DNA from: an uncultured Eubacteriales bacterium
GTDB lineage: Bacteria; Bacillota; Clostridia; Oscillospirales; CAG-272
Direction: 5' to 3'
DNA: 19,958 nucleotides
Assembly (NCBI GenBank): GCA_900546315.1
Contig: URCP01000051.1
Location: 1-19,958, forward strand
Part shown: piece after piece, positions 1 through 6,691 of the stretch
Numbering within the stretch: position 1 is the first letter of the stretch
How the letters are laid out: each line of letters begins with the position of its first letter
Made by a program: the position numbers and the translations under genes
Notes under the pieces: model-generated
Database searches by the model: none
The model's input: the letters and a program-made list of their open reading frames with translations, nothing else
What the model was told of the DNA's origin: nothing

Positions 1-52
1 ATTTTAATATTTTGTTGTTGGGGTTTCGTCTGGGACATATTTATTTTTTGAA

Positions 53-439
53 CATCCTGAACACGCTGAACACGGCGAATCCACCCCCCCTGAAAACTCT
101 TCACTCTTCTCTGAACGTCTCCATCCTTCAACAAAATCCACTTCCCCCGATAAAGAACAAGAGAAACACATCCGCCTCAACCCGGATCAACAGCTCTCAG
201 CCGCATATCACTCGCTTCCCGGGCATCCGGCGATGACTCTGAGCCTTCTGTTTTCTCCGGAGAAAAGGAATAAACTTCGCGGGAATGAAATTTATGAATA
301 AAGTCTGAATATTACAGGGGGGTGGTATTTATAGTGATTTTCATGCTATTGTGCCAGAAGTGAAACGCTAAGATTTTTATGTAGGGGGGGGTGTATTCAC
401 CGTGTTCACCGTGTACATTGTGTTCACGTGTTCAGGATG
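53..439. repeat. Inverted-repeat element made of 9-bp iteron-like units
   Basis: The left arm (53-90) begins CATCCTGAACACG and ends in a run of seven C. The right arm (384-439) is its inverted counterpart: it begins with eight G and ends in CAGGATG. The right arm resolves into about five degenerate tandem copies of GTGTTCACC (391-401, 402-410, 411-419, 420-427, 428-436), and the left arm into about three copies in the opposite orientation, so the arms differ by about two units. An inner inverted match also pairs 81-92 with 315-325 (CAGGGGGGTGG). The 290 bp between the arms has no convincing gene; a 74-codon open frame at 12-236 has no ribosome binding site and low-complexity content. It could be a miniature non-autonomous element or an intergenic repeat family. 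The pairing is seen directly; the nature of the element is inferred. Confidence 0.45.
251..266. repeat. Perfect 16-bp palindrome
   Basis: TTTTCTCC followed by GGAGAAAA forms a perfect palindrome inside the non-coding interval between the arms of the larger inverted repeat. It has no loop, so it suits a dimeric DNA-binding protein better than a terminator. No gene next to it suggests a specific regulator. Confidence 0.4.
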
Positions 440-450
440 CCATTATTCGC

Positions 451-494
451 AAAGAAAAAAAAGAGCCGCCGGTCCCGAGACGCTCAGCCTCTTC
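451..494 (-). terminator. Putative rho-independent terminator of the blaI/M56 operon
   Basis: On the minus strand, about 57 nt after the M56 stop codon, a GC-rich hairpin (GAGC-GUC paired with GAC-GCUC, with a bulge on the 3' side) is followed by eight U, then C and UUU. Position and U tract fit termination of the leftward operon. The stem is imperfect, so the exact fold is uncertain. Confidence 0.55.
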
Positions 495-531
495 CGACAG
501 CCCTTTCTCATGGCAGATTCAATCCGCCGCG

Positions 532-565
532 GGTTATTCGTTTATAACGGTTATTCGTTTATAAC
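532..565. repeat. 17-bp tandem duplication across the M56 stop codon
   Basis: GGTTATTCGTTTATAAC occurs twice head to tail (532-548 and 549-565) with no mismatch. On the minus strand the right copy encodes the final residues V-I-N-E and the TAA stop of the M56 protein, and the left copy repeats the same bases just after the stop. Each copy is also a small inverted repeat (GTTAT, six bases, ATAAC). Confidence 0.75.
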
Positions 566-2251
566 TATATCCACTCCGTCAAGCTCGCAGTTCACGGGTG
601 TCATCCCCTCAAACCTGACCTCCTCAAGATTCGAGAAGTAAACAAGCGACGACGCGTCAAATTCCGGTGAATCAGTCTCCCACACGCCGGCAATCCCGAG
701 TCTGTCCATAATCGCGCAGATCATGTCAACTTCCCGCCTGCTCGCGTACGGGTCGAAATAGTAAACCTTCTTCCTCGTCCCGAGCTCCGGGTACGACACC
801 AACAGCTCCTCGACGGCACGCTCTGTCAACTTCGGTTCGTTTATATCACGGCAGGTATAGAACGCGTTCATCTTCACGGCGGCGTTCGAGTCGTCGTTTT
901 CAAGCGCCGGTCTGACCATCCCGTCCCAGTAACCGTCAGTTATCCTCGACGGAACCGCGGATGCGTAGCCGGACTCGCCGTTCACCTCAAAGCTTATGTA
1001 AAAACTGTCGTTGTACTTCTCGGTCGATATGACGAGACTCGTTATCCCGTCAACCATCCCAGGAGTGATGTGATCCTCCGGTCCGAGCCCGTAATACGCG
1101 CGCACCATGCAGTCAAGCGGCTCCGACAGCGCTATAGCCCCCGCGAACATACCCGGATTTATCCCCGAACACGGCGTCAGAGCCGAAGCGTTCACAGCGA
1201 CCGAAAACATCGCGAACACCACCGCCGCGGCGGTAAAACCACCGGCGGCACGGCAATTCTTCATGTTAGCGTACCGTTTCCTCAGAAACGCCGCCCCGCC
1301 CCTGTCAGACAGGAACAGCCCGCCGTTCATCCCCTCCGCGCCGACAAGCCTGGTCCGCCCGGAAAAACGCTCGGCAAAGTCAAGTATCGTCTTCATATAG
1401 ACGCGGCTTATCCCGCTGCCGTAAACACGGACGACACCATAGTCGCAGGCGAGCTCAATGTCATCATACACGGCTCTGCGCACGCTCTTCGACGAAGGGT
1501 TCATCCAGTGCACCGACGTCACGAAAACACAGAGCAGCTTCATCAGCATATCATATCTCCGCACGTGCATAAGCTCATGCGAGAGAACACAGGTGAGCTC
1601 CTCGTCGGAAAGCTCAAGGCATCCGGGGTCAAGATAGATACACGGTCTCAGACAACCCCTCACGCACGGCGAGCAGATCGCGTCGTCGACGAAAACGCGC
1701 AGTCTGACCTTAGCCCTGACGCCAAGGCGCTCACGGCACTCGCCGAGCAGCCTTAAAACCCGCCGGTCAAGCGCCGGCATGGATGCCGAGTCGAGAAGCC
1801 TCCCGACCTCAAAGCACCCGTTCACCGACGACGCAAACTGCACGACCGCGCCGACAAGCCACAGAATACAGAGAGCCGACGAAATCGTCTCAGCCTGCCC
1901 CGCGGCGACCGCGAGCAGCTTTCTGGCGCGCATCATGATGACAGACTCACTCTTCACATTGTCAGAGCCGTCCCCGACGTCAGACATACCGGCGATCTCA
2001 TTTCCGGTATCCGGGGCAGCGTCATCCGCGACAGTGTCATGCCTGTCAGCGCCCATAAGCGCGGCGGCGACCGTGGTTCCGTTCATGTTGAACCTCAGCG
2101 GCACGACCGAAACGACGAGCACTATTATCCAGATCGGGCACATAAGCCCCTCCCTGCCGCGCAGAACAGTCCTCCGCCACAGGAACGCCGCCCCGGAAAG
2201 CAGCGAAAAGGTTATCGACAGAACGACAAGGCTCAGAACAAAACCGAACAC
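551..2251 (-). CDS. M56-family (BlaR1/MecR1-type) membrane zinc metallopeptidase with atypical sensor domain
   Basis: This is the probable signal-transducing partner of the BlaI-like repressor encoded just upstream. In the characterised family, a ligand bound outside the cell activates a zinc protease that leads to loss of the repressor. Visible features are hydrophobic segments near residues 1-24, 38-53, 122-141, 236-250 and 337-356; the zinc motif HELMH at 225-229; and the downstream ELACD motif at 266-270, which supplies the third ligand in this family. The roughly 210 residues after the last membrane segment do not look like the class D beta-lactamase-type sensor of BlaR1, and I see no STYK-like or KTG motif. 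They instead begin with an LRR-cap-like stretch (VRAYYGLGPEDHITPGMVDG) and end with FSNLEEVRFEGM. The start is GTG, preceded by AAAGGCGG at suitable spacing, 13 bp after the blaI stop. The length (566 aa) is typical of BlaR1. The ligand is unknown. Confidence 0.85.
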   Translation of the reverse strand: MFGFVLSLVVLSITFSLLSGAAFLWRRTVLRGREGLMCPIWIIVLVVSVVPLRFNMNGTTVAAALMGADRHDTVADDAAPDTGNEIAGMSDVGDGSDNVKSESVIMMRARKLLAVAAGQAETISSALCILWLVGAVVQFASSVNGCFEVGRLLDSASMPALDRRVLRLLGECRERLGVRAKVRLRVFVDDAICSPCVRGCLRPCIYLDPGCLELSDEELTCVLSHELMHVRRYDMLMKLLCVFVTSVHWMNPSSKSVRRAVYDDIELACDYGVVRVYGSGISRVYMKTILDFAERFSGRTRLVGAEGMNGGLFLSDRGGAAFLRKRYANMKNCRAAGGFTAAAVVFAMFSVAVNASALTPCSGINPGMFAGAIALSEPLDCMVRAYYGLGPEDHITPGMVDGITSLVISTEKYNDSFYISFEVNGESGYASAVPSRITDGYWDGMVRPALENDDSNAAVKMNAFYTCRDINEPKLTERAVEELLVSYPELGTRKKVYYFDPYASRREVDMICAIMDRLGIAGVWETDSPEFDASSLVYFSNLEEVRFEGMTPVNCELDGVDIVINE

Positions 2252-2264
2252 CGCCGCACCGCCT

Positions 2265-2666
2265 TTATTTCTTGTCGGCGTCTATCTCTTTTCTCAGGTC
2301 CGCGATATCGTCTTCCGAGAGGATCCCATCGCTGTAGAGTGCGGAGATAAGTCCCTTCGTGTTGTTCTTGTAGACAGTCTCTACAAAATCCTTCGCCGCG
2401 CGGCGCTTGTACTCGTTCTCGTCGGCAAGGACGATGGCGCAGTTCGCGCGTCCGTGCTTCTCAAGGTCAATGAAGCCCTTCATCTGGAGTCTCGAAATGA
2501 GGGTCAGGACGGTTGTCAGAGCAAGATGCCCGATCTGGTCCGGATAAGCCGCAAGCAGAGCGCCCGCGTGAATGTCCTTGACGCCCTTCTTGTCCATGTC
2601 CCAGATGAGCTGCATGATCTGAAGCTCCGACTCAGGCAGCTTCGTGAAATCTTTTTTTCTTCTCAT
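2265..2666 (-). CDS. BlaI/MecI-family transcriptional repressor
   Basis: A 133-residue winged-helix repressor. In this family a dimer binds TACA/TGTA operators and is inactivated through the cognate M56 protease. The N-terminal part, beginning MRRKKDFTKLPESELQIMQL, matches the usual opening of the family; the recognition region is LALTTVLTLISRLQMKGFID, and the C-terminal helices would form the dimer interface. I chose the ATG at 2666 because GGAG lies nine bases upstream. The two in-frame ATGs further upstream (2681 and 2699) lack a well-placed ribosome binding site. The gene is first in a two-gene operon with the M56 gene. An operator-like TACACATGTC overlaps its own -35 box, which suggests autoregulation. 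The loss of classical beta-lactamase features in the partner means the inducer need not be a beta-lactam. The family assignment is secure; the target regulon is unknown. Confidence 0.9.
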   Translation of the reverse strand: MRRKKDFTKLPESELQIMQLIWDMDKKGVKDIHAGALLAAYPDQIGHLALTTVLTLISRLQMKGFIDLEKHGRANCAIVLADENEYKRRAAKDFVETVYKNNTKGLISALYSDGILSEDDIADLRKEIDADKK

Positions 2667-2722
2667 GATGTTCTTCTCCATTCTTCCGGTCAGTAACAAT
2701 TCCGACCGATATATTCAATAAT

Positions 2723-2751
2723 ATTATACATCAAAACACTACACATGTCAA
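2723..2751 (-). promoter_or_regulatory. Consensus sigma-A promoter of the blaI/M56 operon with BlaI-type operator
   Basis: On the minus strand TTGACA (2746-2751) and TATAAT (2723-2728) are separated by exactly 17 bp, both matching consensus. The sequence TACACATGTC (plus strand, 2740-2749) differs from the BlaI/MecI operator core TACAnnTGTA by one base and overlaps the -35 box. An additional TACA half-site lies next to the -10 box (2727-2730). The arrangement fits repression by the gene product encoded about 55 bp downstream. Confidence 0.8.
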
Positions 2752-2779
2752 TAGTTTTTTGGAAATTAAAATAATTTTT

Positions 2780-4297
2780 TTATTTTCCGAGCCTGTATTT
2801 TTGAGCTATAGTGAGCGCGTCGCTCTTTGTCTCAGTCTCACCGCGAAGTATCCTGTATGTCCTCTGTCCGTTATCAAGCTCTGCCGAGAGCGTATCGACG
2901 CCGTCAGTATCCGCGAGCCTTTCCCCGAGACCGGAAAGATGCGTCGAGAACACACACCTGCAACCGATTTTTCCGAGCCGCGAGAGAACGCCGACCGCGA
3001 GCTGGACGCCATCCGCCGCGCCCGTCGAGGAAAACATCTCGTCGCACAGAACAAGACTGTCAGAATGACACCTGTCAAGCATATCCGCCGCCGAACGGCA
3101 CTCCTCCTCGAGCCTGCCGGACATATTCCCCGCCGTCTCCCCGCGCGGGAAAAGGGTGAGAACATTCCCGACAACAGGCATTTTTGCAGACACAGCAGGA
3201 ACCGGCAGACCGAGCCGGAACATCACCTGCGACGCCTCGAGAGCCCGCAGGAACACCGTCTTTCCGCCGCTGTTCGGACCTGTCAGGATATAGATTTTTC
3301 CGCTATCATCGAACGTGATATCATTCGCGACAAACCAATCATTCGCCGTATCACCATATATCAGCGCGAGCGCCGGGTCGTAAAGACCTTTCAGCGAGTA
3401 CTCGCCGTCAGTCACCTCGGCGCGCGTGCAGTTCATCCCGATCTTCCGGAGCCTCATGATAAGCCCGCAGGCGCCGCTCAGGAACTCCGCCTCCCGCCCG
3501 AGGCGCAGATACACACTGAGTTTTTTCGCCGTGTGCGCCGAAAAACGTCTCACCGCGCGCTTCAGCGACTCCGAGCACAGCTTTTCGACCGCCGCCGTCA
3601 CAGCTCCGTCAAGCCGCAGGCGCTCCTCGTAATCGAGCGTCTTCTCAGCCGCCGACAGCGGAGCTATGCAGTGAAACCCGCCCTTGTCAAAATCGAGCCG
3701 CATCAGTCTGTCTATCACGTTGTCCGACAGGAAAGGTTCGCTGTTTATCGACACGACGCCCGCCTCGACAGGCTTCAGGTCGCCGCCCAGATTGACGCCG
3801 ATGGTCATGCTCCGGGCGTGAAGAAGATCGACTTTCGCGCGGGTGAGATTCTTTCTGAGCTCCTGAAACTCCCGCGACCTTCTGTCCTCCGCGAGTCCGG
3901 ACGCTATCGCCGACAGCGCCGTGTTCCCGATGTCACCGACGTTCTGAAAGGCTTCGGACGCCTCCTCGACAAACCGCACGTACGCGCTCGCAGACTCGAC
4001 CAGAAGATGCACAGGATTCTCCCGTGATGAGAGCCGCAGATGCGACGCCGTCTCAGAAAACTCCGCCGACAGCTTCGCTAAAGTATCGACCGCCGCGAGA
4101 AGCTTTTCGTTCTCTGAAAGCTCACATATCAGCCCCGAACGATACCGTATGACTTCCGGCTCAGAAGTAAACAGCCCGGCGACGTCCCGCGGCAGATAAT
4201 CCGCGAGCCCGGTCTCAGCAAGAAGCGCAGAAAACGACGGGTCAGGCGGCAGTTCCTCATGATATGCTCTGTCCGGGTAAAGAAGCTCAAAGTTCAT
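2780..4297 (-). CDS. MutS-family ATPase lacking the mismatch-recognition domain
   Basis: A 505-residue protein. The C-terminal 170 residues form a MutS-type ATPase: Walker A TGPNSGGKT at 339-347, Walker B LVLCDEM at 415-421, the following SSTGAADG stretch in place of the usual DEIGRGTST-type loop, and STH at 451-453. The N-terminal two thirds is helical and resembles the lever/clamp core of MutS proteins. There is room for neither the mismatch-binding domain I nor a C-terminal Smr nuclease, so it is not canonical MutS or MutS2. The start ATG is preceded by GGAGGA at seven bases. It overlaps the upstream 114-aa membrane protein gene by 11 bp, implying translational coupling, and lies in an apparent operand of three genes led by an AraC regulator. 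The molecular role is unknown; mechanochemical DNA binding near the membrane is speculation. The ATPase family assignment is firm. Confidence 0.85.
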   Translation of the reverse strand: MNFELLYPDRAYHEELPPDPSFSALLAETGLADYLPRDVAGLFTSEPEVIRYRSGLICELSENEKLLAAVDTLAKLSAEFSETASHLRLSSRENPVHLLVESASAYVRFVEEASEAFQNVGDIGNTALSAIASGLAEDRRSREFQELRKNLTRAKVDLLHARSMTIGVNLGGDLKPVEAGVVSINSEPFLSDNVIDRLMRLDFDKGGFHCIAPLSAAEKTLDYEERLRLDGAVTAAVEKLCSESLKRAVRRFSAHTAKKLSVYLRLGREAEFLSGACGLIMRLRKIGMNCTRAEVTDGEYSLKGLYDPALALIYGDTANDWFVANDITFDDSGKIYILTGPNSGGKTVFLRALEASQVMFRLGLPVPAVSAKMPVVGNVLTLFPRGETAGNMSGRLEEECRSAADMLDRCHSDSLVLCDEMFSSTGAADGVQLAVGVLSRLGKIGCRCVFSTHLSGLGERLADTDGVDTLSAELDNGQRTYRILRGETETKSDALTIAQKYRLGK

Positions 4298-4631
4298 ATA
4301 TTATCCTCCATCTGACAAGCAGGTCGAAAACCCGACCGCTGAAACACGAGCCGATGACGCGGAAAACCACGATGAGCGCCGCGTTCAGCCCGAAATACAT
4401 CCGCCTGTCATACCCGGAAAAAGCCGCGACCTCATACCAAGCCTTCACGCATATCCACGAGAAGACGAGCACCGCCGGCATGACCATGAAGTACCCCTCG
4501 ACCGGCATGAACGATATCGCCGCCCACAGAATCCAGAACACGATAAGCGGCTTGAATATATTGAGCCTCGAGTGCGTGAGATAGCGATTCCCGCCGCGCC
4601 GCAGCATTTTTCTGTATCCGATATAAGTCAC
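4287..4631 (-). CDS. Small three-pass membrane protein, unknown function
   Basis: 114 residues with a basic N-terminus (YRKMLRRGGNRY) and three hydrophobic segments at about 27-42, 47-66 and 78-96, ending in a short basic-aromatic tail. I do not recognise the family. It is a real gene: the GTG start is preceded by GGAGGG six bases upstream, its 3' end overlaps the MutS-like gene by 11 bp, and it begins 24 bp after the AraC gene stop on the same strand. The close coupling suggests that it works with, or anchors, the MutS-like ATPase, but no sequence motif proves this. Confidence 0.75.
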   Translation of the reverse strand: MTYIGYRKMLRRGGNRYLTHSRLNIFKPLIVFWILWAAISFMPVEGYFMVMPAVLVFSWICVKAWYEVAAFSGYDRRMYFGLNAALIVVFRVIGSCFSGRVFDLLVRWRIIYEL

Positions 4632-4655
4632 GGTACGCCCTCCGTAAAGTCTGTC

Positions 4656-5582
4656 CTATTCCTTCCTGAACGCCGCCGGGGAAACGCCTATCACCTGCTT
4701 GAACACCCTCGAGTAGAGGCTTATGTCGCTGAACCCCACCACCTCGGCGATCTCCGCGACCGACATATCCGTCGTTTTGAGCAGGTCCATCGACTTCGCG
4801 ACCCGGAACTTGCGCACGTATTCCGCCGGGGTCATCGCCATCACCGACTTGAACTGCTTCGAGAGATAGTCGAGCGACAGACCCGCGTTGTCCGCTATGT
4901 CCTTTCCGGTTATGTCCTTCATGTAGTTCTCCTCGACAAATCTCAGGACGCTGTAGATATATCCGCAGTAACCGCGTCCGTCCGCGACGCCTGTGCTGAC
5001 AAGGCTGTCGGTCTGCGCGGACATCCCGCAGTCGTCCGTGTCCGCCGCCCGGCTCTCGGTTATAAGTCTCGAGTACATAGTCAGGAAATTTATCAGCAGA
5101 GCCTTGAGATTCAGCTCCCATCCGACCGATTTCGACCTGCGCTCCCACCTCATCCGCTCGAGCAGTGAGACAAGCTCGCGGCGGTCGGCGAGCCCTACAC
5201 GGATTATAGGCAGAAAACCGTTCTTCGCCCGGTCGGAGTGGTTCCAGTCGATGCCGGGAAGGCGCAGTATCTCTTCCTTCATGTCGCCGAGCTCCTCGAG
5301 ATAGAAAAGACAGTTGTAGAGATAAGTATGGTACGCGCTGTTATACGAATGGACGTCGCCCGGGAATATCGCGAAGAGGTCCCCGCTCGTCAGCACCGAC
5401 GTCTTGCCGTTATATGAATGCAGTGAAAATCCCTTGTCTATATACACAAACTCATAGAAAGCGTGCGTGTGCTGCCAGACCTTTCCGTTATGCTGACTGT
5501 CGCTGACCGTTATGCGCACGGTGTCCGGCTCAAAATAGAGCGCGTCGCGTATAAGCTCGGTCATCTGCTGTGTGTTTGCCAT
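4656..5582 (-). CDS. AraC-family transcriptional regulator (cupin sensor plus HTH)
   Basis: 308 residues. The N-terminal part (about 15-100) is an AraC-type cupin: WQHTHAFYEFVYIDKG, then SGDLFAIFPGDVHSY. The C-terminal part (about 208-306) carries two helix-turn-helix units: ITGKDIADNAGLSLDYLSKQF, and MSVAEIAEVVGFSDISLYSR leading into the family signature VFKQVIGVSPAAFRK. Proteins of this type bind a small ligand, often a sugar, and activate nearby transporter or hydrolase genes. The ATG at 5582 has AAGGGG 12 bases upstream, which is long but usable. The gene leads an apparent operon with the membrane protein and the MutS-like ATPase, an unusual partnership for AraC. It has its own promoter (5620-5648). 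The ligand cannot be deduced. Confidence 0.9.
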   Translation of the reverse strand: MANTQQMTELIRDALYFEPDTVRITVSDSQHNGKVWQHTHAFYEFVYIDKGFSLHSYNGKTSVLTSGDLFAIFPGDVHSYNSAYHTYLYNCLFYLEELGDMKEEILRLPGIDWNHSDRAKNGFLPIIRVGLADRRELVSLLERMRWERRSKSVGWELNLKALLINFLTMYSRLITESRAADTDDCGMSAQTDSLVSTGVADGRGYCGYIYSVLRFVEENYMKDITGKDIADNAGLSLDYLSKQFKSVMAMTPAEYVRKFRVAKSMDLLKTTDMSVAEIAEVVGFSDISLYSRVFKQVIGVSPAAFRKE

Positions 5583-5619
5583 TATCCTGAACTACCCCTT
5601 CACATTACCGTATATAATT

Positions 5620-5648
5620 ATTATACAGCAAATCATCCGGAAAATCAA
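5620..5648 (-). promoter_or_regulatory. Sigma-A promoter of the AraC/membrane/MutS-like operon
   Basis: On the minus strand TTGATT (5643-5648), a 17-bp spacer and TATAAT (5620-5625) lie 38 bp upstream of the AraC start codon. The same TTGATT-17-TATAAT arrangement recurs before the GH127 and exonuclease genes in this window. Confidence 0.75.
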
Positions 5649-5659
5649 TCCATAAAACG

Positions 5660-5695
5660 AAAAAAAAGCCCCTCCCGCAAAAAAAGACAGAGCTT
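5660..5695 (-). terminator. Possible second terminator for leftward transcription
   Basis: On the minus strand AAGCTCT and AGGGGCTT can pair, with G-U wobbles, around a U-rich loop, and are followed by seven to eight U. It sits between the CBM6-like gene and the AraC promoter, so it may back up the hairpin at 5798-5823. The wobble pairs and large loop make it uncertain. Confidence 0.4.
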
Positions 5696-5700
5696 CGGGT

Positions 5701-5720
5701 AATGTATCATTTTATACATT
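5701..5720. promoter_or_regulatory. Operator-like inverted repeat
   Basis: AATGTAT and ATACATT form perfect 7-bp arms separated by six bases. It lies about 55 bp upstream of the AraC promoter (minus strand) and about 36 bp upstream of the plus-strand promoter at 5756-5785. It could be an activator or repressor site; no binding protein can be assigned. Confidence 0.35.
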
Positions 5721-5755
5721 TTTGTCTCATTTTTATTAAACATTGACATACGATG

Positions 5756-5785
5756 TTGACATACCGGCTCGAACGGCGGTATAAT
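5756..5785 (+). promoter_or_regulatory. Consensus plus-strand promoter aimed at the 3' end of the CBM6-like gene
   Basis: TTGACA (5756-5761), an 18-bp spacer and TATAAT (5780-5785) match consensus at all twelve positions. A second TTGACATAC lies 13 bp upstream (5743-5751). Transcription would begin near 5792 and run antisense through the CBM6-like gene. No plus-strand open frame downstream has a ribosome binding site, so an antisense or small RNA is more likely than an mRNA. Confidence 0.55.
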
Positions 5786-5797
5786 ATAAATAAGAGA

Positions 5798-5823
5798 CAG
5801 ACCGGCGTCATACCTCCGGTCTG
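5798..5823 (-). terminator. Terminator of the CBM6-like gene
   Basis: A perfect 8-bp stem (CAGACCGG with CCGGTCTG, 10-nt loop) lies 27 bp after the minus-strand stop and is followed on that strand by TCTCTTATTT. The U tract is interrupted, so termination may be partial. Confidence 0.5.
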
Positions 5824-5850
5824 CCATGTCATATGAAAAAGCTGGTTATC

Positions 5851-6453
5851 TTACTTGGAGCGCTTGCCCATGACAACCGCGCCTGCGAGCGAAGAAGCCG
5901 CGAGAACTACGGTAAGTATCATCGGGTCAGCGGTGTTGGTGGAAGCGGCGGGCTCTTCAGCTGCCTTTGCCGGAGCCTCGTTGCAGCGGATGTAGTTGAA
6001 GGAACCGGTCTCGTCGAGGAACTCAACGATGATGGTGTGCTTACCAGCCGGAACTTCGATGTCGGTGGTGAACTCCTTAGCGTAGGTGGATTCCCAACCG
6101 CCGGTGTAACCGATGTTGAGCTTTGCAGCCGGCTCGCCGTCAGTGCTGTCAATGAAGAACGCGAGATTGGTGGAGCTGCCTTCAGCGCCGTAGGAGAAGT
6201 TTATAGTGATCTTGTCAGCGCCGTTTTCGCCGAAGTCAAGATCCTCGAACCATACCTGGTCGCCCTTGGAAGAGTAGCCAACGCCGTATGCTTCCATGTA
6301 AGCGATAGGGTTATCGGTGCCGGGAGCGTCATAGATCTTGGTATCAGCGGTGATCATCACGTTTTCAAAAGCGTTTTCACCCTTAGCGGACACGCTGAGT
6401 GCGAGAGAGAGCATGAGAACCAGGCTCATGAGTACAAGAAGAGATTTTTTCAT
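5851..6453 (-). CDS. Secreted, surface-anchored CBM6-like protein
   Basis: 200 residues. The signal peptide covers 1-23 (MKKSLLVLM to LSVSA, cleavage before KG). Residues about 30-150 form a beta-rich carbohydrate-binding-module-6-like domain, with VWFEDLDFG, FFIDSTDGEPAAKLNI, GGWESTYAKEFTTDIEVPAG, and the closing HTIIVEFLDETGSFNYI. A linker rich in A, P and E follows, then NTADP, a hydrophobic stretch (MILTVVLAASSLAGAVV) and the basic tail GKRSK. This resembles a sortase-style or membrane tail with a non-canonical motif instead of LPxTG. No catalytic domain is present, so the protein probably binds a glycan at the cell surface rather than cutting it. The ATG has GGAGGA seven bases upstream. 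It is monocistronic and divergent from an AraC gene. The CBM6 call rests on visible pattern only. Confidence 0.8.
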   Translation of the reverse strand: MKKSLLVLMSLVLMLSLALSVSAKGENAFENVMITADTKIYDAPGTDNPIAYMEAYGVGYSSKGDQVWFEDLDFGENGADKITINFSYGAEGSSTNLAFFIDSTDGEPAAKLNIGYTGGWESTYAKEFTTDIEVPAGKHTIIVEFLDETGSFNYIRCNEAPAKAAEEPAASTNTADPMILTVVLAASSLAGAVVMGKRSK

Positions 6454-6564
6454 GTCAGATTCCTCCGAATTTATTTTCTGTGCGGCAGCCGGAAAAGGAC
6501 GTGTATGACCGTCGCCGGATCTCCGGCAGAGCCGCGACGCCGTGAGCCTGAGATCATATTATCG

Positions 6565-6590
6565 TTATATAAAATTTTACTTTTATATAA
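6565..6590. promoter_or_regulatory. Perfect 10-bp inverted repeat in the divergent CBM6/AraC intergenic region
   Basis: TTATATAAAA and TTTTATATAA are perfect inverted arms around TTTTAC, within an AT-rich stretch (6551-6612) where the minus-strand promoter of the CBM6-like gene should lie. I could not assign a convincing -35/-10 pair for that gene. The repeat may be an operator for the adjacent AraC protein. Confidence 0.4.
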
Positions 6591-6613
6591 TATATTTCCA
6601 ATAATATAATCAT

Positions 6614-6642
6614 TTGCGATTAACTCATCGGCGGCTTATACT
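6614..6642 (+). promoter_or_regulatory. Likely promoter of the AraC gene at 6692
   Basis: TTGCGA (6614-6619), a 17-bp spacer and TATACT (6637-6642) lie about 50 bp upstream of the chosen TTG start. The -35 matches consensus at four of six positions and the -10 at five of six. Confidence 0.5.
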
Positions 6643-6691
6643 TATTATACACCATTCAAAACAGATTTCAATGCAAAAAGGAGCGATTACA

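Noticed and set aside
12..236. A 74-codon open frame at the left end
   Set aside because: No ribosome binding site, low-complexity composition, and it lies over the inverted-repeat arm.
2759..4027. A 422-codon plus-strand frame opposite the MutS-like gene
   Set aside because: Arginine-rich antisense shadow; the minus strand carries Walker A and B motifs and a ribosome binding site.
5833..6609. A plus-strand open frame beginning MKKLVILLGALA after a consensus promoter
   Set aside because: It looks like a signal peptide start, but no ribosome binding site precedes it and the rest lacks any protein character. The opposite strand encodes the convincing CBM6-like protein. The promoter itself is kept as a finding.
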